DNA of 46,212 bases, taken from contig CAMWLG010000022.1 of the NCBI GenBank assembly GCA_947175035.1, positions 1-46,212 of the forward strand. Direction: 5' to 3'. A program made the position numbers and the translations under genes. Below are positions 1-10,387 of the stretch, in pieces. Below the pieces are notes generated by a model. That model was not told the DNA's origin, searched no databases, and saw only the letters and a list, made by a program, of their open reading frames with translations. The stretch's first letter is position 1; every line of letters begins with the position of its first letter. This DNA is from an uncultured Lachnospiraceae bacterium. GTDB taxonomy: Bacteria > Bacillota > Clostridia > Lachnospirales > Lachnospiraceae.

Positions 1-3000
1 CCTCTGTCAACAGTTCTCCATTGTTGGTCACGATGATGGCGGGTTTGATGGCACTACCGGTGTAAACATAGGTTGCATTAGGATTTTTCAGTCTCACATG
101 GAGACCCACCTCATCCGGATCGATCGGATCCTCTCCGCCAGGACCAGGATCCGACCCTGAACCATCCTTATACACAGCTTTCAAAGTAATCACATTATCT
201 TTATTTGCATCAACCGCATTTACATAATAAGCACCATTAACTACTTTATCCGAACTGCCCACAGACCAGCCGGCGAACTTTTTGCCGGTTACCGGTGTAC
301 ACTCACCCAGAGTCAGTCTATCGCCCGCTTTCGCGGTAACGCTCGCTGCCATTCCTTCAGGCAGCTTGCCTCCAGCCGCGTCAAATTTCACCGTATAGGT
401 CTCAGCGTCATAAATTGCAGTAATTGTTATAAGGCCCTCCGTCGCATCATCTTCCTTAACAGTATAAGAACTGTTAAGCATGGTCTTGCCGCCGTCCATC
501 GACCAACCTTTAAAGGTATATCCCGGATTCGCAGTGCATACAGGAAGCTGTATCTCCTGTCCTTTTCCAGCTGTAACACTTCCCTGCCCTGCGGGCACGG
601 TTCCGGTTCCTACCTGATAAAGAACCGTATATACCTGCTCTGTGAGCTTCAGGCTGGTGTATGCGACACCCTTATCGCCTTCCGGATACAGATAATATGT
701 TCCTGCTCCGTTGACATCAAACTCTTTGGTAGTCTTTGTTTTGCTGGAGTCTTTTATATCTCCGCTGCATATAACCTCTCTGCTGTCTTCAATCAACTTA
801 CCATCCTTGTCTTTGTGTGCAAGGACAAGTTCATATGTCTTGCCAGTTTCCGACTTTCCAGACAATTCAACTTCCACGGTTAAATATCCCGAACCTTCCG
901 CCGTGAATTCGATTGACTTAAGCATTCCGTCCTCATTGCCCGGAATAGTTGTATTCTCAAGCCGCAGACCGTTCGTATACAACTTACTGCTCTTGACAGT
1001 CATATAATACTTAGGACTTTCATTTCCGGCAGTTCCTACTCCACCCGCAAGCGCATGAATGGTAAATCCGTTAATTGTTTTCTTTTCCGTTATATCTCCT
1101 GCATCAAGCGATGAAGCGTTAAGTTCATGTTTTACCGTCTCAATCGCATTCCAATGTGCATATACGGTATAGGTTCCACTCAGTTTCGAGCCGTCAACCA
1201 TCTCTACAAGATTACCGCCCTCTGCCGAATCATACCATCCGGCAAATGCATAACCGTCTCTCGTAGGTCTCTGCGTAATCGTATAAATCTGATTTTCCGC
1301 TATTCTGACATCAGGAACAGCCGAACCGCCGTTTGAATTGAATACTATGGAATACATCTTAACAACGGGTCTGTCATCCTTCTCCCAATCGGCATATAAA
1401 TTTGCATTGCCGGTTACAACATAAGGATATTCAACAGCCTGTTCCGGTGAGCAATCTGCATCCTTATATAATCCTTTGAGAATGTATCCGTTCTTTTGGA
1501 ATGATGCGGGCACCAAGGCCTCCATAGTCGCATAAGACGCACCCTCTACAAGCTGAACGGTTACATCATCACGTCCGTCATCATCATTATATACAAACGA
1601 AATATTATAATAAATATACTTCGGAGCCGCATTCGTCACCGACATGTATACCAGCAATGTCTCTGAGTTTTTAGCGCCCCTGGCAATCACATGTTTACCC
1701 GCTGCCAATCCCTCTATTCTGATAATTCCGTCGGAACCTATAGTATGGTCTTCACCGTCAATCTCAACCTTTTTACTTGCGCTACCAGAGTCAAATACCA
1801 TGAACAGTGTTGCCCCATCATTACAACTAAATGATACCTGTGGCTTTGATGAAAAAGCCAAACTGCCATTATATTCCTCGCCGTTGACCGTAGCCGTACC
1901 TGAGTTCTTATAAGCCGGATTAGTCAACGTAAAGAAATTACCGTCCTGCGAAGGTTTCTTTTTCGGGAATGTGATAACATAATCACCCGCATCAGTTACG
2001 ATTCCCGTATCTCCGCCGGTGCCTGTTCCACCGCTACCTCCGCCTACCGGTATTACAGTTCCTTCGCTCTTCTTATCTCCGCATCTTGTGCATTCCTCAT
2101 GTTTTAATCCTGTCTCGTCAGCAGTAGCAGCCTTATCTGTCTTCCACACATAATTATGTCCGAGTGCCGGAACAACTTCTTCCTTGGTATTCTCGCCCTG
2201 CGTACATCCATCCGCCACACAATCATAGACATTCTTACCGGCCTTCGTACATGTGGGTGCCTCGGACTTGGATGCATTCTTTTCCCACTTATGATAGTGC
2301 TTGCTCGAATCGAATGGCGTAATCTCTATACTTTCGATTGTCGTCTCTTTAAAAGTTGCAGGCGTTAATTTCTTAGGGTCACCGGGCTGCAATCCCTCAG
2401 ACTGAATCATATATGTTCCTGCCGGCAGCTTTACAGCCTCGCCGCTGCCATAAAGAAGATTCTCACCTGCAGCATTTACAAGTACACCCGGAAGTTTTGA
2501 CGCAGATGAATATGTAATCTTAATATTAAATTCTCCATTTACTGAAAATGCATATCCCGTTTTATTAAGCTTACCGCCCTTATACCCCTTTTCACTCGGA
2601 TCAAGGTTAACCGTTTGGACTCCATTCAAATCAACCTCTGTAACCGCATCTCCCAAACGAGAGATTACACTGTATTCGCTCTCATTAACAACTTCGGGCT
2701 TTCTGGGATTCTCATCCATTACACCCGTTTGTACCGTAATAAGCTTTCTGAGCTCTGTAAAGTCCTCTGTGAGCTTATAATTCTTAGACGGAATATAAGA
2801 TAGCTTAGAATCAGTATCAAATTTATCATAGTTAATACCTTCTGCCGCAAATTTACAGTTATTCGGTACAATTGTCGCTTTGTCAGTTACAACCGTTCCG
2901 AGAGTGCCTTTATTCTGAATCACACTGGAAATGCTGTCATGGTAGCTCTTAATCGCACCACCCTCAACGGCCTGAGGAGACTTACATGCATAGAACAGAT

Positions 3001-4487
3001 TATACTCTGAGAAAATATAAGCGTCTGCTCTTGTATTCTGTGCATAGTCGGTCTGCATTTCGAAGATATTATTATACATGTGTACGTTCGCTCTACGCGT
3101 AAGCGGTCCTCTCGCTTTACACAAATACCAATAATTGTGATGATAGCTCAGATTAAACTGAAGACTGGTATCCGCCGAACCCACTAGGTTTGTCTTATGA
3201 CACCCCTCAAAATAATTATAACTACATGTAAAATACTGTCCTCTCTTAAAATCAACAGAGCCGTCTCCTTCGGATTTATCAGACTCCGCGGGACCCGATA
3301 TATCAGGGCTGTAAAACTCATTATTATGAATCCAGCATCTCTCCACCTTTGATGTAAGTTTTGAGTTTGCATTCGCGCTTTCCTGCTGTCCTTCCATTCC
3401 CACAGCGTCCTCAGGAGTATTTATGAAAATAAGATTCCTTACTTCAAAACTCTCTCCAAGGTTGGGATATGCGCCTTCCGATATAAAATGGAAGCCCCAT
3501 CCGTCAATCGTCGCATCGTATCCTATACCTTCAAGCGTTATATCCTTGCCGGACTGTATACGTGCCATATGTCCGTTATCGCCTACCGAACCTCCGTTAC
3601 CGGTGGAATCATAGTCCGTAAGGCCGTCTATCAGACCCGCGTCAGAAGCGGTATATGATCCCTTCTTACGAACCCCCGACTCCGATACAGTACCTACGAA
3701 TCTGACTACAAGCGGTTTCCCTTCAGCGGCAAGCTTTTGGATGACTCCCTGATTGGTATTGGGCTTACCGCCATTGCTTGTCTTTCCTCCTCCGGTGTCC
3801 TTTCCCACGGAATTAAGGATATTTCCTATACCCTTAACTGTAACTCCGCCCGCTGTCAGCGTTACGTCATTTTTATTGGCATCGGTTACATACAATACAA
3901 CCGCCTTGTCCTTTAATGTACCGTCGTCATTATATGCTCCCACACCTCTTGTGTAATTAAAATGCGCATATCCCGAACGGTCATATTCATAGACTTCAAT
4001 ACCACTCTTCGTCAAGGTATTGCCGCCCACCGTTACTTTGAGCTCATATGTACCTTTCTTCAGTCCCGGGATGTCGATACGGACACCGCTACTTCCATTG
4101 TCTCTCACAAGATATGTCAAATCGTCTCCTGTGAGACTCCCATTCATCGTGCCCGAATAGCTGACCGCTGTGACATCAGCGTCCTTCACCCCCGCAATCT
4201 CAGCGTAGATGCTCTCGTTCCAGCCTCCGACACTGGAAAAATCAGACGCAGTAGCATATAATGCTGCGTCCATAGCCGAGAATAGTTGTGCATCATTTGC
4301 ATCCTCGGTTCCCGTCTGTCCGACATTCTCATTGAATGTCTCCTCCGGCAGCGTGCCAATCCCTTCCAACTCAGCACCGGCTCCTGCCGCGTACACCGGC
4401 ACGCTTTCAAATATCGGCGAAAATATCATCGCCATACTTAAAAGCATTGCCATCAACCTGTTGCTAAAGTTCTTTGCCTTCCTCATT
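1..4487 (-). CDS. Secreted multidomain PL1 pectate lyase, downstream copy (3' end outside window)
   Basis: The frame stays open from an ATG at 4487 to the window edge, about 1495 residues without a stop, so the C-terminus is missing. The start follows a GGAAGGG ribosome site and opens a signal peptide (MRKAKNFSNRLMAM, hydrophobic core, cleavage near VYAAGA). Roughly at residues 300-515 lies a polysaccharide lyase family 1 beta-helix: NGHMARIQSGKD, DGSVDFKRGQYFTCSYNYF, HHNYWYLCKARGPLTRR and VHMYNN. The RGPLTR stretch should hold the catalytic arginine. Next comes a Cys-rich segment (about 741-800, ECTRCGDKK), then Listeria-Bacteroides/InlB-type repeats ending in GWS or DW, a possible carbohydrate-binding beta-sandwich, and Ig-like repeats at the edge. 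The protein should cleave polygalacturonate outside the cell. It is a tandem paralogue of the gene at 4730-9940 but carries the extra Cys-rich segment. Confidence 0.9.
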
Positions 4488-4568
4488 GCTATCCCTTCCT
4501 TTACTAGTAAAAACTTGTAGATTATGTACTGTGCGCTAATCTCCCACGGTAATCAATCATTAATTAAT

Positions 4569-4577
4569 ATTTTAGCA
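4569..4577 (-). promoter_or_regulatory. Putative extended -10 promoter of the downstream pectate lyase
   Basis: The minus strand reads TGCTAAAAT, an extended -10 element, 82 bases before the start at 4487. A good -35 is not visible. The same element and flanking bases (TTGTGCTAAAATATTA, then ATGATTGATTA) occur before the upstream paralogue at 9992-10000, so the duplication included the promoter region. The conservation supports function; the transcription start is inferred. Confidence 0.45.
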
Positions 4578-4664
4578 CAAATCAGGTGCTTGCACATCAA
4601 AATATACTCAAAAATATGCGCCAAATTTTTGATACCAAATTTGGGCAGTTTCCACAGTTTTACT

Positions 4665-4698
4665 GTAATAAAAGAAGGGAGACGTCTTTACGCCTCCC
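4665..4698 (-). terminator. Intrinsic terminator after the upstream pectate lyase
   Basis: On the minus strand a 9-bp stem with one mismatch (GGGAGGCGT paired with ACGTCTCCC, four-base loop) is followed by a T-rich run, TTCTTTTATT. It lies 32 bases past the stop at 4730. It separates the two lyase genes into two transcription units, fitting the separate promoter-like element at 4569-4577. Confidence 0.75.
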
Positions 4699-4729
4699 CG
4701 CTCATTTGCATAATCCTGTTTGACCGATT

Positions 4730-7700
4730 TTATCGACTGCCAAAAAGTCCCTGGATCAGACTGGAAGTATCGTCCCATGTGGTGTTGCTCTTAATCCTCA
4801 TCGTCTTTCCAACAATTTTGAACTTGACCGTCTTGGTGCCACTGTAGGAACCTTTTCCTTGAATCACTGCTGTGGCGGTTCCCTTGTTGATATTGTTTGA
4901 GTAAGATACAATCTCGTAATCCCTACCTCTTTCAAGGGGATCTGGGACACCGTTTATTTTCACTGTCAAGTCATCCTTGTCAAGCGTAATCGCCTGACCC
5001 GTGTATTCCTTGGTCATGACCCTCCCATCCACCTTGCGAAGTTCAGTTTTCGCCCTGGCGATGTTCGTGGCAACGTCAAACTCCATGATGTCAGTCTCCC
5101 CCGTAAGATTTGTGCCATCCTTGACAACCACCTTCACATAAACCTCGCCCTCGTCGAGCTTCTGTCCTGCTCTATATTCGCTCTCCTCATCCTCACTCTC
5201 ATCTCTGTATAATTTCAAAATATACTGTGATGCCTTGAGCACATTGCCGTTCTTATCCGTCACTGTCGCCTTCACCTTGCCGGCGGTCATTCCTTTATAT
5301 GCCGTCACCGCCTTGATTCCCACTTCGGGATCGGACAGATCCAGCTTGTTGATGACATAGGTAGCACCCGTATACTTCTTGGTGTAATTGCCTTTGCCGG
5401 TAATCGTGATCTTTGCACTCTGCGTCGCAGTCTTATTGGCAGAATACTTCACCGTGTAATCCGTGCCATTCTTAAGCTTCACGCCGTCACAGGTGACTGT
5501 GATCGACGCAGGAGACGCAGCCTTCGCGCCATATGTCCCGGGCTGTGTCTTGACATCCATTGCAGCCTTGCTGATGTCTATGGCATTAATCTTGAATGTC
5601 TTCTTGAGTTTTGTCGGCTTGCTCTTGCTGTCATTAGCACCCGTGAGCAGGACAGTCGCCGTACCCTTGTTGATATTGTTGGAAAACGCCACATTCGCCG
5701 GAATTGTCTTGCCGTCCGCAGCTTTATAAACCCGTGCGGTTTCGTCATAGGTATACTCCACGGCGCCCTCCCCACTTAAGGTCAAGGTCAGCTTCGGATA
5801 ATGGGCCTTTCCATTATAAGTCACCGCGTCTATCTTTCCAAGCTTTGCCCCCTTGAGGCCTTTGAGTTCCACGTCTGGATTTACCACTTCCTCGATCATA
5901 AAGGTTTGGGTGATATCCTTTCCCGCGTAGTTGCCCTTCCCGGTCACGGTAACCTTTGCCTTGCCTACTTTGGAATTATCCTTGTACTGGACGGAATAAT
6001 CCACACCAGGCGCAAGGATTCTGCCATCGCCGATATCATAGTCCACCACGCCGATATTGGGGATAATCTTGGCACCCGTATACTCGTATTTTTCCTCCAA
6101 CCCAATGATTGCGATACCTGTGTCCTTTTCACCATAGACCGCCTTGATTGCAATGATGCCCTTCCCGTCAGCATCCTCCGCCTTTACCTTGTACTCGGAG
6201 GTGATGGGTTCCGCTGAACTGTTCACCGACCAACCCTTAAATCTCTTGTCGGCCTCGGGGGGCGTGCACTCGCCCAATATCAGCAAATCGCCCGCTTCCG
6301 CCGTGACGGTCGCGCTCATTCCCGCAGGAAGCTTACCGCCCTCCGCACTGAATTTAACGGTATAGTATGTCTTTCCTGCCTCGGTGTATATGGCTTTCAG
6401 GGTGATGACCTTCTGTCCGTCCACGTCCTTGGCATCCGCATCGTTCACTTTGTAGGAAGATGTCACTTTCTTGTCTGTTCCATCCACTGACCAACCGATA
6501 AATTGCTGTGCTGCCGTGGGCGGCGTACATTCGCCAAGCTCCAGGATATCATCCGTTTCTTTCAGGCAGGAGCTTTCCATTGTCCCGGGAAGCTTTCCGT
6601 CGCTGGCGTCAAACTTCACCATGTAATATACTTTTCCTACTTCTGTATACACGGCTTTCAAGGTAATGATCAGCTTCAACTCCTTACCGTCCTTACCTTC
6701 AATTGCATCTGCAGGATCTACCTTGTAAGACTTTGTAATCCTGTCACCTGAATTATTGACTGTCCAACCAAGGAATTGCTGCCCCGCTTTTCCCGGGATG
6801 CAGTCTCCCAAAAATATGGTGTCCTCCACGGTAGCCTGACGGGTTGCCTCCATGCCCTCGGGCAATGTCCCGCCGTTCGCATCAAATTTCACCGTATAAC
6901 TGATCAGCTCATAATATGCGGTAATCGTGATAAGACCGTCCACCGCATCATCTGCCTTAACGGTGTAGGAAGTAAGCATCGTCTTGCCGCCGTCCATCGA
7001 CCAGCCTCTAAAATCATACCCCGGATTCGCAGTACATACAGGAAGTTCTATCTCTTCTCCTTCTCTGGCTGTAATGCTTCCCTGCCCTTCGGGCACGGTT
7101 CCGGTTCCCACCTGATAACGAACCGTGTACACCTGCTCTGTGAGCTTCAGGTTATAGTAGACTACCCCCTTGTTTTTTTCGGAATATAAATAATACGTGT
7201 CTGCTCCATCAATGTTAAATGTTTTTGTGGTCGGGGTAGTGCTGGTTGTAATAGCCGAACTGTCTACCTTTACCAGAGAACCATTCTGCGATTTCTTCGC
7301 AAGAACAAGATTATATGATTGACCCTCTACCGCCTTTCCTGACAATGCCATTTCCACCGTCAGAACAGCCGGGCCTCCCGTGGTAAACTCTATGGACTTC
7401 AAAAGTCCGTCTCCGTTGCCCGGAATACTCGGATCTGTTAGAAGCACACCATTTGTGCACAATCCATCGGGTCTCACGGTCATATAATACTTCGGGTTTT
7501 CCTTTCCAGCTTCACCTACTCCGCCTGACAGGGCATGAATCGTAAATCCATTGATTGTCGTTTCCTTTGTGATATTTTCTTGTGTAAGCTTTGTACAGTC
7601 AAGGACTTTGACAATCTCCGAAAGATTCCAATCCGCATAGAACACGGCATCTTCGCTTACGACATACGGATAGGAAACCGGCTGGGTGAGATTGGCATCC

Positions 7701-9940
7701 TGATACAAGCCCGCCAGCCTATAGCCATCTCTCCGGAAGTCCTCCGGAACCAAAGTCTCTACTGATGCATAAGATTTGTTCAATTTCGCCTGTACTGTCA
7801 CCGCCGCGGGAGCACCCTCATAATTGTAGTGGAAGGTAAGGTTTTTAACTTCAGAGGGATCACCAGCCGCCTCAATTTTGAGCATGCTGACAGTAAACTC
7901 CTTCCACTTGATTGGATCTGCTATTGCAGCAGTCTCTTCAGACTGTATCATATAAGTGCCTGCCGGAAGTCTGATACGGCTTCCGTTTCCGGTAAGCAGA
8001 TTTTCACCCGCTTCATTTACCAGAACACCCAAGGCTGTCCCTTCATAGGCAATCTCAAGATGAAACGCTTCATTGACCGTAAATACATATGGGTCTTGGG
8101 ACGTATTTAGCGTAAGCGTCTGTGGCAGCGACGACAATTCATTGTTTGTTGCATTTTTAGGTATCACAGAATAATCGCTCGCAGTAACCTCTGCAGGCTG
8201 CTTAGGGTTCTGCGCCTGTACGCCTGTCTGGGATACAAGAACTTTTCTCAACTCGGTAAAGTCCGTATCTAACTTGTAGTCATCGGTCGGAATATAAGAC
8301 AGCTTAGAATCTGTATCAAACTTATCATACTTACAGTTATTTTGCACATAAGTTGCCTTATCTGTAACTGCAGTTGCCTCCCTAGCCCCAATGACTGACG
8401 CATAGCAGTCATGATAGCTTTTAATTACACCACCCGACTGAATCATTTGCGGGTTTTGGCTGGCATAAAACATATTATATTCAGAGAAAATATAAGCATT
8501 TGCTCTCGGATTCATCGCATAAAAAGTCTGTCTCTCGTACAGATTGTTATACATATGAATATTGGCCTGTCGCGCAAGAGGGCCTCTGGACTCTACCAGA
8601 TAGTAGTGGTTATGATGAAATGTGATATTGTACTGAAGATGCTCATCTCCTCCTCCCACTAAATGCGTCTTATGGCATCTCTCAAAATAGTTATAGCTGC
8701 ATGTGTAATACTGACCTTTCTTGAAATCCACAGAACCGTCACCTTGGGCTTTATCATCTTCTGCGGGATTTGTAATATCAGGGCGATAAAATTCATTGTT
8801 ATGGATCCAGCATCTCTCGACACTGGCAGTAAGTTGCCCGTTCGCCTGCACGCCTTCCATACCGACAGCATCCTCGGGCGTATTGATAAATGTGAGATTG
8901 CGCACCTCAAAGCTCTTTCCGAAAGTTTGAGCCGCACTCTGCGCTATATATTGAAATCCCCAGCCATCGATCACCGCATCATATCCGATACCTTCAAGGG
9001 TAATATCCTTGCCGGACTGAATCCGGGCCATGTGTCCGTTGTCACCTACTGAACCGCCATTATCCAGCGAATTGTAAGTCGTAAGTCCTTCAATCAGACT
9101 CTCCCCCGTCTTCATATTATAAGTCCCCTTTGTACGAAGACCGCTCTCCGACACAGTGCCGACAAATCTAACTACCAGCGGCGTGCCCGCTTCGGCAAGT
9201 TTCTTGATGATCCCCTGATTGGTGTTGGCCTTGCCGCCATTACTTGTCTTTCCGCCACTTGATTCCTGTCCCGCGGAATTGAGGATATTGCCGATACCCT
9301 TTACGGTAATGCCGCCACAGGTAACCGTCACATCATTTTTATTCTCATCCGTGACATAGAGAACAATGGCGTTATCCTTTAAGGTTCCGTCGTCCTTATA
9401 TGCACCCACACCGTCTGTATACTTAAAGTGAGCATACCCGGAGCGGTCATATGCATAGACTTCAATACCACTCTTTGTCAGGGTTTGCCCCCCCACAGTG
9501 ACACTGAGCGTATATGTACCTGCCTTCAGTCCCGGGATGTCGATACGGACACCGCCGCTTCCATTGTCTCTCACAAGATATGTCAGATCATCCCCCATGA
9601 GACTTCCTGTCATGGTACCAGACCAGCTGACCGCCGTGACATCAGTGTCACTTACTCCGGCAATCTCTGCATAGATGCTCTCATTCCAGCCTCCGACATT
9701 AGAAAAATCAGACGTGGTAGCGAACAATGCAGCACTCATAACTGAGAATAATTGTGTGTCATCTGCATCCCCGGTACCCGTCTGTCCGACAGCCTCCTCC
9801 AGCATCGTACCGATCTCTTCCATCTCTGTACCGGCTTCCGCCGCGTACACCGGCACACTTTCAAATATCGGCGCAAATATCATCGCCACACTTAAAAGCA
9901 TTGCCATCAACCTGTTGCTAAAATTCTTTGTTTTCCTCAT
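4730..9940 (-). CDS. Secreted multidomain PL1 pectate lyase, upstream copy (1736 aa)
   Basis: The ATG at 9940 is preferred over one 13 codons upstream because AAGGAAGGGG precedes it and a signal peptide starts there (MRKTKNFSNRLMAMLLS, cleavage near VYAAEA). Approximate domains: an Fn3-like segment at 75-290; a PL1 beta-helix at 290-510 with NGHMARIQSGKD, SVDFKKGQYYTCSYNYFE, HHNHYYLVESRGPLARQ and IHMYNN; an InlB-like repeat at 698-770; a possible carbohydrate-binding beta-sandwich at 815-930; four InlB/Flg_new-type repeats at 937-1270 (GWSMDGG, GWTVNNS, GWSVDGT, GWSVNSS); and Ig-like repeats with GKGNYAGK, GKGNYTKK and GKGSYSGT to the end. No LPXTG signal or membrane anchor is visible, so attachment to the wall is uncertain. 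The expected activity is calcium-dependent beta-elimination of polygalacturonate, by family; substrate preference is not visible. Confidence 0.93.
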   Translation of the reverse strand: MRKTKNFSNRLMAMLLSVAMIFAPIFESVPVYAAEAGTEMEEIGTMLEEAVGQTGTGDADDTQLFSVMSAALFATTSDFSNVGGWNESIYAEIAGVSDTDVTAVSWSGTMTGSLMGDDLTYLVRDNGSGGVRIDIPGLKAGTYTLSVTVGGQTLTKSGIEVYAYDRSGYAHFKYTDGVGAYKDDGTLKDNAIVLYVTDENKNDVTVTCGGITVKGIGNILNSAGQESSGGKTSNGGKANTNQGIIKKLAEAGTPLVVRFVGTVSESGLRTKGTYNMKTGESLIEGLTTYNSLDNGGSVGDNGHMARIQSGKDITLEGIGYDAVIDGWGFQYIAQSAAQTFGKSFEVRNLTFINTPEDAVGMEGVQANGQLTASVERCWIHNNEFYRPDITNPAEDDKAQGDGSVDFKKGQYYTCSYNYFERCHKTHLVGGGDEHLQYNITFHHNHYYLVESRGPLARQANIHMYNNLYERQTFYAMNPRANAYIFSEYNMFYASQNPQMIQSGGVIKSYHDCYASVIGAREATAVTDKATYVQNNCKYDKFDTDSKLSYIPTDDYKLDTDFTELRKVLVSQTGVQAQNPKQPAEVTASDYSVIPKNATNNELSSLPQTLTLNTSQDPYVFTVNEAFHLEIAYEGTALGVLVNEAGENLLTGNGSRIRLPAGTYMIQSEETAAIADPIKWKEFTVSMLKIEAAGDPSEVKNLTFHYNYEGAPAAVTVQAKLNKSYASVETLVPEDFRRDGYRLAGLYQDANLTQPVSYPYVVSEDAVFYADWNLSEIVKVLDCTKLTQENITKETTINGFTIHALSGGVGEAGKENPKYYMTVRPDGLCTNGVLLTDPSIPGNGDGLLKSIEFTTGGPAVLTVEMALSGKAVEGQSYNLVLAKKSQNGSLVKVDSSAITTSTTPTTKTFNIDGADTYYLYSEKNKGVVYYNLKLTEQVYTVRYQVGTGTVPEGQGSITAREGEEIELPVCTANPGYDFRGWSMDGGKTMLTSYTVKADDAVDGLITITAYYELISYTVKFDANGGTLPEGMEATRQATVEDTIFLGDCIPGKAGQQFLGWTVNNSGDRITKSYKVDPADAIEGKDGKELKLIITLKAVYTEVGKVYYMVKFDASDGKLPGTMESSCLKETDDILELGECTPPTAAQQFIGWSVDGTDKKVTSSYKVNDADAKDVDGQKVITLKAIYTEAGKTYYTVKFSAEGGKLPAGMSATVTAEAGDLLILGECTPPEADKRFKGWSVNSSAEPITSEYKVKAEDADGKGIIAIKAVYGEKDTGIAIIGLEEKYEYTGAKIIPNIGVVDYDIGDGRILAPGVDYSVQYKDNSKVGKAKVTVTGKGNYAGKDITQTFMIEEVVNPDVELKGLKGAKLGKIDAVTYNGKAHYPKLTLTLSGEGAVEYTYDETARVYKAADGKTIPANVAFSNNINKGTATVLLTGANDSKSKPTKLKKTFKINAIDISKAAMDVKTQPGTYGAKAASPASITVTCDGVKLKNGTDYTVKYSANKTATQSAKITITGKGNYTKKYTGATYVINKLDLSDPEVGIKAVTAYKGMTAGKVKATVTDKNGNVLKASQYILKLYRDESEDEESEYRAGQKLDEGEVYVKVVVKDGTNLTGETDIMEFDVATNIARAKTELRKVDGRVMTKEYTGQAITLDKDDLTVKINGVPDPLERGRDYEIVSYSNNINKGTATAVIQGKGSYSGTKTVKFKIVGKTMRIKSNTTWDDTSSLIQGLFGSR

Positions 9941-9991
9941 TGATATCCCCTTCCTTGCAATAATCCCCACGATAATCAATCATTTAGTAAT

Positions 9992-10000
9992 ATTTTAGCA
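9992..10000 (-). promoter_or_regulatory. Putative extended -10 promoter of the upstream pectate lyase
   Basis: TGCTAAAAT on the minus strand, 52 bases before the start at 9940. The surrounding bases, including an upstream TGTGGAAAATGC-type stretch, match the region before the paralogue at 4487. The -35 is weak (GTGGAA at 17 bases), which suggests a regulated promoter. No clear operator is seen. Confidence 0.45.
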
Positions 10001-10141
10001 CAAATCGGAGCATTTTCCACAGTTTTACAGTAGCTTTTTCTATTTTTCTTTCAAAAGGGAGTCAAACACCTTAAGACAGGGCAGCAAGAACAATCTGAGA
10101 AATTGTTTTAGATGACAAAGGTCTGTGTAATGATAAAATTG

Positions 10142-10333
10142 TCATTTGTCGGTATTCGCTTCCTCCCATTCCTTCATGAATTTTCTCAATTCCTCCTCTC
10201 CTTTGATCTGCCTTGCGGCTACAGGAGTGCGTTCAGGACGGTTTTGGGCAGATTCTTCAATCGCATTGATGAACATTTCCACCTGTTCCCTGCCGGAAAT
10301 GACAAAATTCCTTGTGATACTTGAAGTTGCCAT
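10142..10333 (-). CDS. Small conserved-looking protein downstream of the protease (63 aa)
   Basis: The ATG at 10333 sits 8 bases after AAAGGAGGTG, one of the best ribosome sites in the window; a GTG three codons upstream overlaps that site and is rejected. The protein starts MATSSITRNFVISGREQVEM, continues with a predicted helix (FINAIEESAQNRP), and ends in a charged helix (EEELRKFMKEWEEAN). There is no signal peptide, membrane segment or Cys/His metal site. Small proteins of this look occur widely in Clostridia (recalled, not searched), some near toxin-like genes; function unknown. It begins 54 bases after the stop of the subtilase, with no terminator between, so it is probably the third gene of that operon. 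It may instead be an unrelated resident gene. Confidence 0.75.
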   Translation of the reverse strand: MATSSITRNFVISGREQVEMFINAIEESAQNRPERTPVAARQIKGEEELRKFMKEWEEANTDK

Positions 10334-10387
10334 GAGAAACACCTCCTTTGTTAGTACATGGGTTGTCGCATCAACAAATTAAAACTT

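Noticed and set aside
4730..4790. Possible sortase or other anchoring signal at the end of the upstream lyase
   Set aside because: The C-terminus (SLIQGLFGSR) has no LPXTG-like motif, hydrophobic stretch or clear anchor; left as unknown.
5800..7150. Repeated similar segments as a possible CRISPR or tandem DNA repeat
   Set aside because: The similarity is at protein level (InlB-like and Ig-like domains of the lyase); spacing and sequence are not those of a CRISPR array.
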